DNA of 64,000 bases from Chrysaora quinquecirrha (lineage: Eukaryota > Cnidaria > Scyphozoa > Semaeostomeae > Pelagiidae), in NCBI GenBank assembly GCA_014526335.1, contig JACTAT010000137.1, positions 283,754-347,753 on the forward strand. Direction: 5' to 3'. Each line of letters starts with the position of its first letter. The stretch's first letter is position 1. The notes under the pieces are model-generated. The model was not told where the DNA came from. It saw only the letters and a list, made by a program, of their open reading frames with translations, and did not search any database. A program made the position numbers and the translations under genes. Below are positions 1-11,390 of the stretch, one piece after another.

Positions 1-210
1 TAGAACGTGCATTAATTCTAAAGAAGCATCTCGAGTCAAGGGCCATCTTTCAAAGTTTCTTGGAAGACTTTGATCTTGCATTGGAACTTTTTTTCTAATA
101 GGCATACTCCTTGTTTTTTATAGACTATTATGTTCGATTATATTCGTCGTAGTCTACGCTCCCCCTTCCCAACAACGGGTCGTTCCCGCTTCATTCTGAG
201 GAAAGAGCAA
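1..210. other. No feature seen
   Basis: AT-rich DNA. A short minus-strand open frame (154-339) overlaps repeat S1 and shows no recognisable motif. Confidence 0.5.
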
Positions 211-520
211 TGCTTTTGTTGAAAAATTTCTTGCCCCCCCCGCTCTAATTAGGAGCCCCTGCTTTTTATGATTTACACGAATAATGGTGTCGATACTTTT
301 TACTTGTTTCACTGAGACTTTCTGTGCATGAAATTTCACTTTTACACTCTATTTATTGGTTAGAACCATTGATTGCCTTGGCATAAACGTACTATAGGGT
401 ACGCCGCACTGCATTTCAGCAGTGCTGACAAAGTATTGTGAAAAAATTCCGGACCCCCCGTTAGTTCAAACCCCCCTTTCGCCTAGTCCAACCCCTCAGC
501 AATTAGACACGTAAGAGCAA
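211..520 (+). repeat. Dispersed repeat family S, copy 1
   Basis: About 310 bp shared with 4846-5180, 8275-8600, 12535-12662 and 50812-51090. Shared landmarks in order are a C-rich start, a CTCTTATTAGGA-like block, a GTGTGAAATTTCACTT-like block, a TTTCAGCAGTTT block followed by GACAAAGTTTGTC, and a tail with CAGCAATTAG. No coding frame and no clear terminal repeats or target duplication. Unclassified interspersed repeat. Confidence 0.7.
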
Positions 521-901
521 TTGAATAGCATAAACGTTAAACATACTCCATCTTCAAGAGTTAACCTCCCTTCGCTTTATAGGCTGGAAGAGAGGCAACG
601 CTTTGCTGCATTGCTTCAGTATAGCCTTGGCTGAGGTATGTGCACGTAGATACACAAAAAATACGGATTAATAGAGTGCTATTTTTTCTTTGTAATATTA
701 AGCTGTAAGAAGGATATTATTTCACGTAAAATACGACGTGGAACTGTAGAATCTATTTAGAAAAGCATCTTCTTAACCACATAACTCATTAGCTACTATC
801 GAATAAATCCAAATTTTGAGTCAATATGTCATGAAATTTATGACAAATTATAGAGCAGTGTACTTAACTTATGATTACATTTGTTGTCCCCGAAATAAAG
901 C
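521..901. other. No feature seen
   Basis: AT-rich sequence without a convincing open frame, RNA gene or repeat shared with the rest of the window. Confidence 0.5.
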
Positions 902-1265
902 CACTCTTTATAAGGAACCTTTGAATTGAGTAGTTAAGGCTGGAGTTCCATTATTTTCAACAAAATGAGGCTGAAAGTACTTTGCGAAATGTGCAGTACT
1001 GTTCCTTGACGTAAAATACTAATTTTTAAACCAACAAATTCATTAAGACTTACTTCTTGTTCTTACTTGAAATAAAAATCGAGTCTTTTGGGGCTGTACG
1101 ATGAGAAATATGTTGTTATTTAGTTATACACCTTTGTTTTTTGAAAAAGATTATTCTTAGTTTTTCATCCGAGCCTCGATAGATCTTTTATGTTCCTTAC
1201 AGTAGCTATTTTTTTGAAATTGTCCACCTCGAGTTCCCTGCAAAGATCCTTATAACAAAAACGTG
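902..1265 (+). mobile_element. TAAGNAAC element, family C (N=G), old copy
   Basis: Begins CACTCTTTATAAGGAAC and ends near CAAAAACGTG. It shares with 52903-53274 internal blocks such as GAGGCTGAAAGT and CATCCGAGCCTCG and the AAGGAAC/GTTCCTT motif. The flanking TA is lost at the left end. Diverged, noncoding, nonautonomous DNA element. Confidence 0.6.
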
Positions 1266-1792
1266 TGTACGCCAACAGCATGTAACTTACAAATAAAATA
1301 TACCTCATTGGGTCAGTTCAGAAAGAATTGAGGACGGAGCTCAAAAGGGACTTCAAACTGGGACGCCGAGAGCACCAACACTAGTAAATGTCGTACTCAT
1401 TTGGGATTCCGCTGGAATAAAATCTTTTGATATCTCTATCTAAATAAAAAATAAAGAAAATAACTCTGCTTTGTACAATACTACGTTGTTTCTAAAAAGA
1501 TTGAAATTCATATGGAATCAATGGAAGTCCCTTATAACAATCATTAATGACTTATGTGCCTAAACGATACCCAAACAATATTAAAATCCAATCCAGTCAT
1601 GGTCACTTGCGTGCAGAGGAAATCGTAGAGGAAAGTGCTCATTTCAATCGCAATATAAGAGACAAAGATTTTGGCACATTATTGCATCCTGAGCCAATCT
1701 TAAACTGTTTAGCTTCCCCTGTTATATAGATAATCTATTGTACCGCTCCGTAGGATCGTCTATTTTGTCGACGGGAGCGTCGTCAACACGAT
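1266..1792. other. No feature seen
   Basis: Short open frame at 1547-1729 (60 codons) has no motif or splice context. Nothing else recognised. Confidence 0.5.
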
Positions 1793-2047
1793 TACACGCA
1801 GTTTTTTTTTTATAAGCAACCGGTTAAAAGCAACCAAGATGTAGAAGGCCTAAAATTTTAAGCAACGTATAGTACCACAGGAAAAAATGCTGAGCAACTT
1901 TTTAATTTTTTTGATGATTTATATCACTGCAAAAAATCGAAGATTCATCAACATAGAAGCTATTTCCATTCATTTGTCGTCAAAACTCGCATATCCACGG
2001 AGTGTTTCTCGTCAAGTAAGACATTTCATTGAGGGTTCCCCGTTTAA

Positions 2048-2211
2048 CCCTTTCCTGCATGAATTTTTGTTTTTCAAGAAAAAAATTTTTTTCTTGCAGA
2101 TTTGTATGTATTTTGGGTCCAGTTTCTCAAGTGAACAGTAAAATTTGAAAAAAAATTACATTTTGATACATTTCTGAATTGTTGCTCCAGAGCAACATCA
2201 TGCGGCAAGGG
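2048..2211 (+). mobile_element. Left miniature element of the composite
   Basis: Starts CCCTTTCCTGCATGA; its right end contains the palindrome GTTGCTCCAGAGCAAC followed by ATCATGCGGCAAGGG. Outer end next to TTAA; inner end next to TATA. Confidence 0.55.
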
Positions 2212-3468
2212 TATAATAAGCCAATAAAAGTATTGATCTCAGTTGAGATTTCTACATTGTTTTTAAGCAAAATACTTACAAAACATATCAATGGCAGTTG
2301 GTTTTCATCTTATAAAGCAAATTTACAACCATTTCCTAACAATTTCAAAATTATATATGATGCTGTGATACCATGTTTTTGATCAAATCACGTCTGTTAC
2401 ATCAATAAAATGACAGATAAATGCCCTTATATGGGTATTATGTTCATATCCTCAATCAGTAGGAACTTGAAATTGCAGCTCTTTACTATACTTGTAGATT
2501 TTTTAATAGAAAAGTCCACCGGCCACCAGGAAGGCTTTTGTTTATTATGAATGAAGCCATTGATGCTACTGGTCAGACACCATTCTGTGCCTTTTTCTGT
2601 ATAGCATTATGTGTTTTGCTGCACAAATAATGCAAAATAGATTGCTCTTTCACATCTAAGGCATTTTCTAAGGCATGTACTGCTTCATATCTTAACTTTT
2701 TTGTGTCCTTGGTAGCTTATAGGGACAACGATTATCCTTGGATTTTTCATTACTTTGGGTCATGTGGATGTTATTTTGAGCCCAAATCAATGAAAACATG
2801 CCCCTGTATCTTCTGAGGGTGAAACAATGATCAGTAAAATCCAGTATGGCAGTTCTCGATGTGATCTCATGCATGCAAAACTGCATTCCTATTGTTCTCT
2901 TCTATTGTTCTATTGTTTATCTTATTTGTGCACATGCCACCCTCCACAGACCGGAGTGTTATTATGTTAATTTTTCCAGGATGATGCAACTGTATTATGA
3001 TTTCTTGATTTCATCTCTCTCTTGCCTGTTCCATTCCATTTGTTCTATTATCTTCTGCATTACTTCCAAGCATACCTGTGCTATCCGCATCCGGTAGCTA
3101 CGTTGATTCAGTTGATGTACAAACTGTTAGGGCAAATCTTTTCAAACTCTGCTAATGTTGCTGCAGTCATCTGGTTCCACATATTTGTCATCTATTCTGA
3201 TGAATGAAAGATGTTTGTTGAGGTCCCATTTCAAGTACCTTTATTTGTTTCACACCATGATGGATACGGTGTATACCTACCATACTTCCTAAAATGAAAG
3301 AAATTTTTATTTAAAAATTTAAATTTATGTCTGAAAAATGTGCAAAATCAGTAAAATTTATGTTAGAGTACTTGAAATATGCCTTATGACTGATGGCAGA
3401 TACATTTATAGCTAAAGCAATCCAGCTAAAGTATGGCCTAGGCATGGCCTAAGTGGCCTAATTGTATA
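2212..3468. other. Passenger segment of the composite
   Basis: About 1.26 kb between the two inward-facing ends. It holds a few overlapping short open frames (2179-2382, 2846-3207) with no recognisable domain. Its own edges are weakly inverted (TATAATAAGCC / GGCCTAATTGTATA), so it could instead be another element inserted between the two halves. Confidence 0.45.
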
Positions 3469-3804
3469 CCCTTGCTGCATGATGTTGCTCTGGAGCAACA
3501 ATCTAAAAATGGGTCTGCTTCCACAGAGGGTTACCCAACAATGTTCACCACTGTTATATATTATTAAAACAAGGTTACCTCTATTTAAAAACATTTTTTA
3601 TAGAAAGAAATAATTACCTGGTAAGAAGTGACAGGACGTCGAAGTTGCACTTTGAGAAAAAATGGCCGCCATTGCTTAGGCCAAAGTTCAAAGCTATGTA
3701 ATTCCTCATGTATCCATGGTATAATGTTACTACAGCAACAGATAGCATTGTCAACATGTGTTCAAAAAGATTGTTGCATGAGAGCAACATCATGCAGGAA
3801 AGGG
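3469..3804 (+). mobile_element. Right miniature element of the composite
   Basis: 336 bp with inverted ends about 37 bp long (CCCTTGCTGCATGATG... and its mirror ending CATGCAGGAAAGGG). Each end carries a GTTGCTC..GAGCAAC or similar palindrome. Noncoding. Confidence 0.65.
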
Positions 3805-4053
3805 TTAACTTTCAATGCAAAGTCTCTAACGGTAACAATATCAACAGGGAGAAATGATTCCAGTTATTTTATGTGCGATGTTAGAATTTGCTGTTTTTCT
3901 AGCCTCTGTACTATTCTTAGGGCAAAAAGATGCAGTTCAAATTAAGCAACTACTAAGCAACTTTTGCTACTAAAAGGAGGCCATAAAAGGTCCAAAAATA
4001 AGCAATTTTTTGAACTAGGGCCGAGCGAGGTTGCTTATAAAAAAAACTGCGTG

Positions 4054-4845
4054 CATGTTGGTTTGAGTCTTACACAGCTGTCAACTGAGTCTTATAATCA
4101 GTTTAAAGTGCTTGACAATGAAAAGACTTGGAGAGAGACCCAATAGATTTTTGTTGCCCAAATACCCGGATTCCGCTGAAGTTAACCGATTAATAACATC
4201 GCAATAAGTAAACTTTGATTTATTGGTCTTTGACGGTACACGTAATGTGCCTCGTATTTCAAGCGATAGTCTGGGTAATCCTCAAGCTGATAAATGTGTG
4301 CCTCGACATTCCAAAAATCAGATTGCCTTTATTGGGTATACACAATGCACAAAATGCATATCAGAATCGTGAAAATGCACAGTTTTTGGCTCTCACACAA
4401 ATCTCTAACGAGTGGCGAGTGAAACCTGTTTATCGCCGGAGATGACGGACACGCCATTGCTACGGGAACGTTTACGATGATATGGGAACATTATTTTTCA
4501 GCATTTCACCGTCGATGGGGACAGACCAGAAAAATTTGCCGCTGCGTCTCGTCTCTTACGATGTAATGGAAACATGAATTTTGATGTGGGAAAATGTTTT
4601 TTGATAGTCGCCATCGACAGGGACATCATGTTCTCATAGCAAGTTCTACTTGAGAATTTTCCTTTGTACCCCTGTCTCTTTATGGGAACATGAAAATGCC
4701 TTCCCAGACGAGAAGGCGTCCATCCATGTTTTTATCGATGCATAAATATAAAAGCCAGTGCTTAAGCAACCAAACTGTGTGGACGAAAAAGGAACAACTG
4801 GATCCTAAGAAAGTACAAATAGGTGTCTTATTGCCGTACCCACGC
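4054..4845. other. No feature seen
   Basis: Contains loosely inverted phrases around 4510 and 4610 (CGTCGATGGGGACA / CATCGACAGGGACA), perhaps an old small element. No gene supported. Confidence 0.4.
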
Positions 4846-5180
4846 TAATCACTTTTTTGAAAAATTTTCGATCCCCCACTCTTACTAGGACCCCTCCCTA
4901 TAAAGATATGCATTTCTACTGGTGTCGATATTTTTCACTTACTGTATTTCGCTGTGTAGTTTTGGTATGAAATTTAGATTGGCTAAGCTTATAATTAGCT
5001 ACTACAGGCCCAGTTCGCACTGCGTTTCAGCAGTTTTCTGACAAAGTTTGTCAAACAAATGCGACCCATCCGTTTATTTTGAGCCCCCCACCCGCCAGTT
5101 AGATCGTGAGCGTGAATGCTGTTCCGAACCCCGCCTATTTCAGCCTCCTAGCAAATAGAAACCTATGACTAAACCGTAAA
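4846..5180 (+). repeat. Dispersed repeat family S, copy 2
   Basis: Same landmarks as copy 1 in the same order, including CACTCTTACTAGGACCC, TTTCAGCAGTTTTCTGAC and AAGTTTGTCAAAC. Confidence 0.7.
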
Positions 5181-6314
5181 AATCAACGCAGGGTACAACA
5201 TTTTCAAATGCAGACCAACATCCTAAGCCTGTTTCAAAGAAAAAGGATAGAAGCGCGCCGATATTGGGAATGCGTGAGCCCACTCTTTCAAAACCGGTCG
5301 TTACAAACATGAACCAGGGGATAAACGGGGATTCTAGGCTAAATCAAAGGGACCATCTGCTCATGAGAAGAGATAGCCAAGTGGTACTTTGCAGCCATTA
5401 TGACGTATTACCTGAGTCGAGTTTATCTCTATTGAAATGAATCGCTGGGCGCTAGGTTTGAGTTATCTCGGTTTGGTATGATGAGCGATAACCTGGGACT
5501 CGTGTATAATAAGTATAGTACTGCTTATCCACTGTGTGCACTGCTTAACGACAATTTACAGTGCAGTTTTTTTTTAACATTGCAAGCAAACTTTGGGACT
5601 GCAGTAAGAAATATATGTACAAAATGGTATGTTATTGTCTTCCGATCATCAATCTGGTACCAGTGCATATGGTAAGCCTGGGTGCAGCATCGAATCGAAC
5701 TCTTCTCACTGAAACTGAGAAAAGGCTTTCAGAGCTTTGCTCGCAAGCTACGCATAGCTTCTTGCATGCAATGCATTCAAGGCACAAAAATTCATGCCTT
5801 GTCAAGGCGATGCTGTTGCCCTGCTGAGCCTCAAGTGAGGTGCGACAGAGCTAACTCCTTAAGCAATAAATCTATGTTGAAAATGCTTCATAGCAAGTCA
5901 TTAAGCGCTACTTAAACTTAAAATCCAGTGTATAATTACAGTATAAGAATAAACCTCTTCAGCCAGCATAGCAAGTGGAATTAGTTAACAGTTAACCGCA
6001 TTAGATGCTCAGAAAAGACAAATCCATTTATGGATTAAACGACACTTACTTTCCTAGATTCACAACGACTGACTGAGTTTGTGGCTATTTGATGGGATGC
6101 TGCAAAACCCGGCGGCAATTGGGAGTGATTAGTGGTGGGGCTTTGTCAATGAGCACTATGGGGTGCTTACTGAACTTACGGTTCTGCCCCAAGGCGATAG
6201 CAGCCCTATAGAAATTAAATTGGAAAATCTCAATTCCCCTGATTCTGATTACTCCATGATTACAGCAAACCAATCTTTAGCGCCCTCTACATATGTTGGG
6301 ATTCTTTTAGTTGA
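5181..6314. other. No gene supported
   Basis: Overlapping short plus-strand frames at 5478-5915 have no motif and no splice pattern. May include older upstream parts of the Penelope fragment that follows, but I could not align them. Confidence 0.4.
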
Positions 6315-6545
6315 AAACAGAGGAAAACCAACCTCATTAACACTCTGGTTCATCGGAAACTTACGATTTGCTCGAAAACTCGGCTCGATTCGGAATTGGA
6401 CAAAACAAAGGCCTTTCTTATTGAAAACGGCTACCCCGAGGGCGTTATTTCGGATTGCTTCCGCAAGAAGATCGCAAGTTTTTCGGCTGATGAAAAGTAT
6501 GGTCCGCAAAAGTGCCCTGTTTACCTAAATGCCGTGGCTTGACAA
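6315..6545 (+). pseudogene. Penelope-like element fragment (RT-distal/linker region)
   Basis: Read in the frame of 6324, the translation contains KTNLINTLVHR, then a long helix, then IENGYPEGVI, FRKKIASF and YGPQKCPVYL, ending at a stop at 6537-6539. The order (..TNLI.TL..R, ..NGYP..I, ..FGP.KCPVYL.LPW) is characteristic of Penelope-like retroelement proteins between the RT and the C-terminal GIY-YIG nuclease. A one-base shift just after VYL restores a PWL-like reading, so the copy is frameshifted as well as truncated at both ends. No nuclease domain follows. Dead fragment. Confidence 0.65.
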
Positions 6546-7237
6546 TTTTTCCTTGCATTTCAAATATCAAATAAAAAAGACAATAAATAAGTGTTTCGTT
6601 GCTGCTAACCCAAGGTTGGCTTTGAGCTCTCAGAAAGTTCAACCATCCATTCGAAAGAATTGCGTGCCTACCACACAGACATAGGAAAGTTTGGTTATTT
6701 ACGAATTTTCATGCCGGTGTGATGCCAGGTACGTATAGGCTGCAGGGGACAGGGTCAGACAGCATGTTCTTAACAACATTCGTAACCACAATTTTTTAGC
6801 AAAGGGAGCAACCAACCCGCAACTCCAGGCAACAAGCCACCCTAAAGCATGATTCTACAACAGAGCAACATTTACTGGATTTCCAAGAGCGCACAGAAAA
6901 TTAAAACGAGTATTGTTTTCGAACAATTGGCACATCGAGAAACGGGGATCAGGTAAAATCCTATTTATATGCTTGACTATCAATCTGAAAATAATCCTAC
7001 AAAACTCCAGAGAACAAGGGGGTTTTCTCACGGGAAATAGGGGACATGTAACCCCCCTAAACGAGCCTCACTAATCAACCGGTCAGACGGCCTACAGAAG
7101 GCATTTCTCGTGGCATCTGATGGTACATGCTTTGGGGTTTTAAAGATATATCTTCCATCCAATTTCAGGCAGAAACTACTTGCTGTATAATCATTGTGAC
7201 TATGGTATAATGCATTTGCCTAGCGGTAGTCGCGAAC
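6546..7237. other. No feature seen
   Basis: No convincing gene or repeat recognised. Confidence 0.5.
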
Positions 7238-7388
7238 GAGGGGCAAATCACTTTCCTTAGAAGTGGACGAGATTTTTGGGATTTTCACAAAGGAAAAATA
7301 GAATTTCCTGAAAATCATTAAAGGATTTTCAAAATAACAATAGGATCTTTAAAAACGTGGACGAGATTTTTCGGAGTGATTTGCCCTT
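7238..7388 (+). mobile_element. Small TIR element, family M, copy 1
   Basis: 151 bp with inverted ends GAGGGGCAAATCACTT / GAGTGATTTGCCCTT. Contains GTGGACGAGATTTTT twice in direct orientation. Flanks both contain TCGCGAA, but not as a clean duplication. Confidence 0.7.
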
Positions 7389-8274
7389 AGATCGCGAAGC
7401 TGCTGGTTATTACACCAAGGTTATGTTTTTCCTGAGTCAGCAGAACCTCTTGGGAATCATTGCGCAGACTCTTGAAAGTGTCTTGATATGCATGCAGGAT
7501 AGCTTCACTCAGTTTTGGCATTGAAGTTAAAGAGAATGAATCACATTTTAAAAGATTTACCTCACAGGCAGCGATTAAGGACTAATGATTCAGTACGTTC
7601 TCTTGCACATTTTATGTTAGTTTGGTTAGAAACATAACCAATAACATGCCACGGCATAATAATTGATGAATTTTGGGACGTCCTGAAAACTTATTCAAAG
7701 TACCTACCAATGCAAGCTTTTAAGATTCTTGGAAACCGAAGCCATCTTTTGTCCTTGAATATCGAAACCACTACTGCCAACTAAAAACTGATCCTGGACT
7801 TGATTCTTAATGTGGCACCGTTGGTTGAAAGTAGGATCCTCTAATAAGCAACAAACAATTGATTCACAATCGATTATGCGAGTTAAGGCAAAAATTGGAA
7901 GCGCTCCGTGTATCATTGTTCGAATCATGCCAAAATAGTTTCGGCGTGTCTTTTACAGTTGAATTCCAAACTTATTAATAACAAAGTTAAAGAAATAATT
8001 CATAAGCAATATTTTCCTTAATAAAGACAAGATTTGTGGTGTTTTAGCATGAAGAGACAAGCATCTACTAATGCCTCTTCATTATCGCTAATGAGCAACC
8101 GTTGTTTCGAATTCAATTTCCCCCCGAAAAGGAAACTGATTCTAAATGAGGACCTGCATTTCTATATAGATGGTAAACAATAATTCCCCTCCAAATCTTT
8201 TGCAATATTATATCAAGAAAACAAGAAACAAATTTTTTTTACTTAAATGAAATTTCATCAATTTGTCTCCTAAT
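7389..8274. other. No gene supported
   Basis: A 74-codon minus-strand frame (7704-7928) has no recognisable motif and no usable splice sites next to it. Otherwise AT-rich. Confidence 0.4.
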
Positions 8275-8600
8275 TACCGTTTCCCCCGCCAATTATTTTT
8301 TTTAAATTTCCAACCCCACCCCCTCCCACGATCTTATTAGGACCCCCCGCTTATAAAGTTTGCATTAATATTGATGTAGATCTATTTTACTAAACTTTCT
8401 TTGATGTTCTTGGTGTGAAATTTCACTTGTAGCCTATAAGCTTTATATGGTCCCTCGCTTTACGTTTCAGCAGTTTCCATACAAAGTTTGTCAAACAAAG
8501 TCCGACCCCCCGGTTAATTAGATTCTGACGGTAGTTCCAACCCACTTGCCTATTCCGACCCCCCCCCCAGCAATTAGGCACCTAAGAGTACTGAAATCTT
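8275..8600 (+). repeat. Dispersed repeat family S, copy 3
   Basis: Most complete copy: C-rich start, GATCTTATTAGGACCC, TTGGTGTGAAATTTCACTTG, TTTCAGCAGTTTCC, AAGTTTGTCAAAC and the CAGCAATTAGGCACCTAAGA tail. Confidence 0.75.
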
Positions 8601-8861
8601 GCGTAATATGTAAGTATAGGCCTAAGGTACCGAAACGCATGTAGTTAGGCAGGCTCAAATCACATTAGCACAAATTCGTACTCGGCATTATATTCACCAG
8701 CCGCTCCACTCTCTGGTATTTGAAAGTCAAAAATATATCTTAAACATCACGACGTTATCCACGGGGATTAGGGGTAATTTGAGCACGGGAATACGCTGCC
8801 AAGATTTTACAAACTCACCCACCTACAGCATGATTTACACAGAGATCCAACATCCAACATT

Positions 8862-9326
8862 ATCTTCGGGGGTACTTCATCGCTCAAAATACATGACGTA
8901 TCACCCAGGTTTTCCAAGCCTATCCATTTCGCCCGTGAAAATTTTTTACTGGTGTAGAACTGTACTGATAAAAACGATATAGAACGACAAAGAGCTTTTT
9001 CGCCCTTGAAGCAATATGTCAAACTTTTTGGACCCATTGCCGTTTAAGACAACTCTAAAAGGTTTCTGCTCTAATAACTAAGACGCATTTAAATGATTAA
9101 CACCATTTAAATTACTCTAAATACAGAAACGTAAGTGATGTTTTCAAAAGCAACCCACTCCCCGAACCCATTTCTGAAAGATTTATAGATTATAGCTACG
9201 AAGAATGTGTGGAGATTCTTTCCGAAAAACAAACCCATATGTAGGGAAAAGGTCACTCAAAAGGTAGCTAATTTAAGCCGCATGTCTGGTCTATCGAACG
9301 AATAAGAGCTCCGCTACCCCCACGTT
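8862..9326 (+). mobile_element. hAT-like miniature element, family G, degraded copy G1
   Basis: CGGGGGTACTTCATC at the left and GCTACCCCCACG at the right, with internal text shared with G2 (AACCCATATGTAGGGAAA, GATTCTTT.CGAAAAA). Ends are eroded and no target duplication is readable. Confidence 0.55.
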
Positions 9327-9488
9327 GGCAATAAAAAGGAGAATACGGGAGTTATCGGTTATTCTGGGCTTACTGTAGTTGTTACTTGCGACAAAACTAC
9401 GAACATCTTTGATATATTAATACTGTTCTGAGTAGTAACAGTAACAGGCAGTTTGAATTATGGCTTAAATTTCTCAACCTTAATCGAT

Positions 9489-9508
9489 GTAACAACAACA
9501 ACAACAAC
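9489..9508 (+). repeat. Short (ACA)n microsatellite
   Basis: About six ACA/CAA units. Confidence 0.7.
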
Positions 9509-9571
9509 GTCAGTGCTGTATCTCACACAAGGTTTTGCATGAGCGGGAACTAAACAAGAACAAATAACGAC

Positions 9572-9701
9572 GAGGGGCTATTCACTCTTCGGAATCTCGT
9601 AATCCCCCAACAGGAATCTCTATTGTTTTCGTAGGAATCTTGTAAGAATCCTTTTGTTCAATAGGAATTCTTTCGCTTTTTCGAAGTGTGAAATGCCCCT
9701 C
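9572..9701 (+). mobile_element. Small TIR element, family M, copy 2
   Basis: 130 bp between GAGGGGCTATTCACTCTTCG and CGAAGTGTGAAATGCCCCTC. Internal AATCTCGTA is shared with copy 3. Confidence 0.7.
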
Positions 9702-9742
9702 AACTTACGGACAGAGCAGACCAGCGTTACTAGCTATAGATA

Positions 9743-9807
9743 CACTTTTGTTTCAATAAGCAATTGGACTTATGTCCAGCTCTCAAAGTTGCTTAAAATT
9801 TTAGATA
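9743..9807 (+). mobile_element. TAAGNAAC element, family E, left piece of a copy interrupted by A4
   Basis: CACTTTTGTTTCAATAAGCAA then CTCTCAAAGTTGCTTA, matching the reverse of the right half of E1 (35188-35467). Preceded by TA. The interruption is family A element A4. Similar text (CAGCTCTCAAAGTTGCTTA) resumes just right of A4 at 10337. Confidence 0.6.
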
Positions 9808-10331
9808 CACGCAGTTTTTTTGATAAGCAACTTCCCTCGGGCTTAGTTCAAAAAGTTGCTTATTTTTGGACCTCTTATGGCCACCTTTTAGTAGCAAAAG
9901 TTGCTTAGAAGTTGCTTAATTTTAACTATATTTTTGCTCTAAGAATAGTATAGAGGCTAGAAAAAAAGCCAAATTTGGAGTTATCCTATAGCTTTTTATG
10001 CAACATAAAGCGAGAAAACCTAGTATACAGCAAAGAAATACTATAAATAGCATCAGTAAAGAAGTACCATGTAATTGTTACTATATAGATACTTTGTATT
10101 GAAAGTTAAACGGAAACCCCTTAAGTAACACTCCGTTGATATGCGAGTTTTTGACAAATGAATGGAAATAGCTTCTGTGTTGATCGGTCCTCGATTCCTT
10201 GTAGTGATATAAAGTATTTGAAATTCAAAATGTTGCTTAGGTTTCTTTCCTGTGGTACTATACGTTGCTTAAAATTTTAGGCCTTCTACATCTTGGTTGC
10301 TTATAAGCGGTTGCTTATAAAAAACTGCGTG
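9808..10331 (-). mobile_element. TAAGNAAC element, family A (N=C), copy A4
   Basis: 524 bp, TA on both sides (9806-9807 and 10332-10333), ends CACGCAGTTTTT / AAAACTGCGTG. In this orientation the internal motif reads GTTGCTTA (9855, 9900, 9911, 10232, 10264, 10296, 10310) with TAAGCAAC once near the left end. It aligns along its length with the GTTCCTTA-bearing element at 21412-21797. Confidence 0.8.
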
Positions 10332-10429
10332 TATCTCAGCTCTCAAAGTTGCTTACAAGGTGCTTCGCAGTTTCGTTTCAAACATTTTGCCTCGCATTTT
10401 GCAACGAAAATGTTTGTGTGACGCCATTT

Positions 10430-10524
10430 ACAATTTGTTGAAAACGAGGCCTCCTAGTTGAAAAGGTGTATAGAAGTCCAAGGAAAGGGTGTACGAGATT
10501 TCAAGTAGTGAATTTCATCTCAAT
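10430..10524. repeat. End fragments of palindromic family P and TIR family M
   Basis: TTGAAAACGAGGCCTC..AGTTGAAAAGGTGTAT matches the terminus of the palindrome at 25692-26112. GGGTGTACGAGATTTCAA..GTGAATT right after it matches the right end of family M copy 4. Confidence 0.5.
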
Positions 10525-11056
10525 ATCATTTTGATCAAAATATCATTTGAAAAGAAATGTTTCATATACTGCACTTGATAAAAATGTCCTTAGTTTAGTT
10601 GACTTCCAAGAACAAAAAAAATAATTGGCGTTTTGGACAATATTTATTTATACAGCAGAATTTATGTACATTTTTAATTTTTTAATATAGAAATAAGTCT
10701 AATATTAGTCCTGCTTTGTCAATACACCATTGTTTCACGTGTTGTTCAATTGATTAGGCCATCTGTCACACATTGTAAGGAGCACGTGTCTCGCATGCCA
10801 TTGGATGAGAGATAAGTAGCTTTTGTTGGAAACCACATTCAATGAATTTAAAGTTACAAAATGGAATCGATGGAATTGACTTTACTCAATGTTATATTAC
10901 AAATCAGATTATCTGAAATGAGAGGACTTTGTAACTTTAATCTTTCCCAGTCCATGCTGTAAAGACGTAAGTGTTTCAAGAACAGCACGCTGACACTGAA
11001 CTTCACGTTACAAAACTTACGAACTTAATTAAAATTTTAGCCAAAAATGGTTGGTG
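10525..11056. other. No feature seen
   Basis: AT-rich, no supported gene. Confidence 0.5.
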
Positions 11057-11390
11057 CCCGGAGGCGTGCTTAAATAGTCTATGACGATTGGGTACGGGTA
11101 TGTGGGGTGGAAAGTAAACAAAAAAAAAACCCCGTTTAACAGGGTGTGGAAAGTGAAGAAGAAAAAATGTCACTTTATTTGTGTCTGAATAGTGTTAATA
11201 TTTGGTGCAAGATGCTCCTAGTGCATTTGCAGGGTAACAACGAGGCCATAGAAGTCTTTTTACTCATGTTCTGGTTGTTATTACCCATAATATAGGGCCT
11301 GTGTCTGTCCAAATTACTAAGTGGGTGGGTCTGTGAAAACTCGGCGTTGCATCCCAATCCTTCCATAACTCATGAACCCCCCCCCCCGTG
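11057..11390 (-). mobile_element. hAT-like miniature element, family G, degraded copy G4
   Basis: CCCGGAGGCGTGCTTAAATA..GGGTACGGGTATGTGG at the left and AAGTGGGTGGGTCTGTGAAA near the right, as in G3. Ends in a C-run. Target duplication not readable. Confidence 0.5.

Larger units (their letters stand above)
2048..3804 (+). mobile_element. TTAA-flanked composite piggyBac-like element
   Basis: The 1757-bp block is bounded by inverted ends CCCTTTCCTGCATGA / TCATGCAGGAAAGGG and sits between TTAA at 2044-2047 and TTAA at 3805-3808. The intact site is visible in sister copy A2 (GTTTAACTTTCAAT near 13455). Ends in CCC plus a TTAA duplication are the hallmark of piggyBac-type elements. Two more terminus-like sequences lie inside (ending at 2211 and starting at 3469), so it looks like two small elements flanking 1.26 kb of passenger DNA. 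No transposase frame was seen. Confidence 0.75.
1795..4053 (+). mobile_element. TAAGNAAC element, family A (N=C), copy A1, split by an insertion
   Basis: Starts CACGCAGTTTTT after a TA and ends AACTGCGTG followed by CA (probably a decayed TA). Without the inserted block 2048-3804 plus one TTAA it is about 498 bp, like A2 (13211-13707). It carries repeated AAGCAAC motifs plus one reversed copy at the right terminus. The TA flanks fit, but do not prove, a Tc1/mariner-type mechanism. No transposase frame. Confidence 0.75.
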
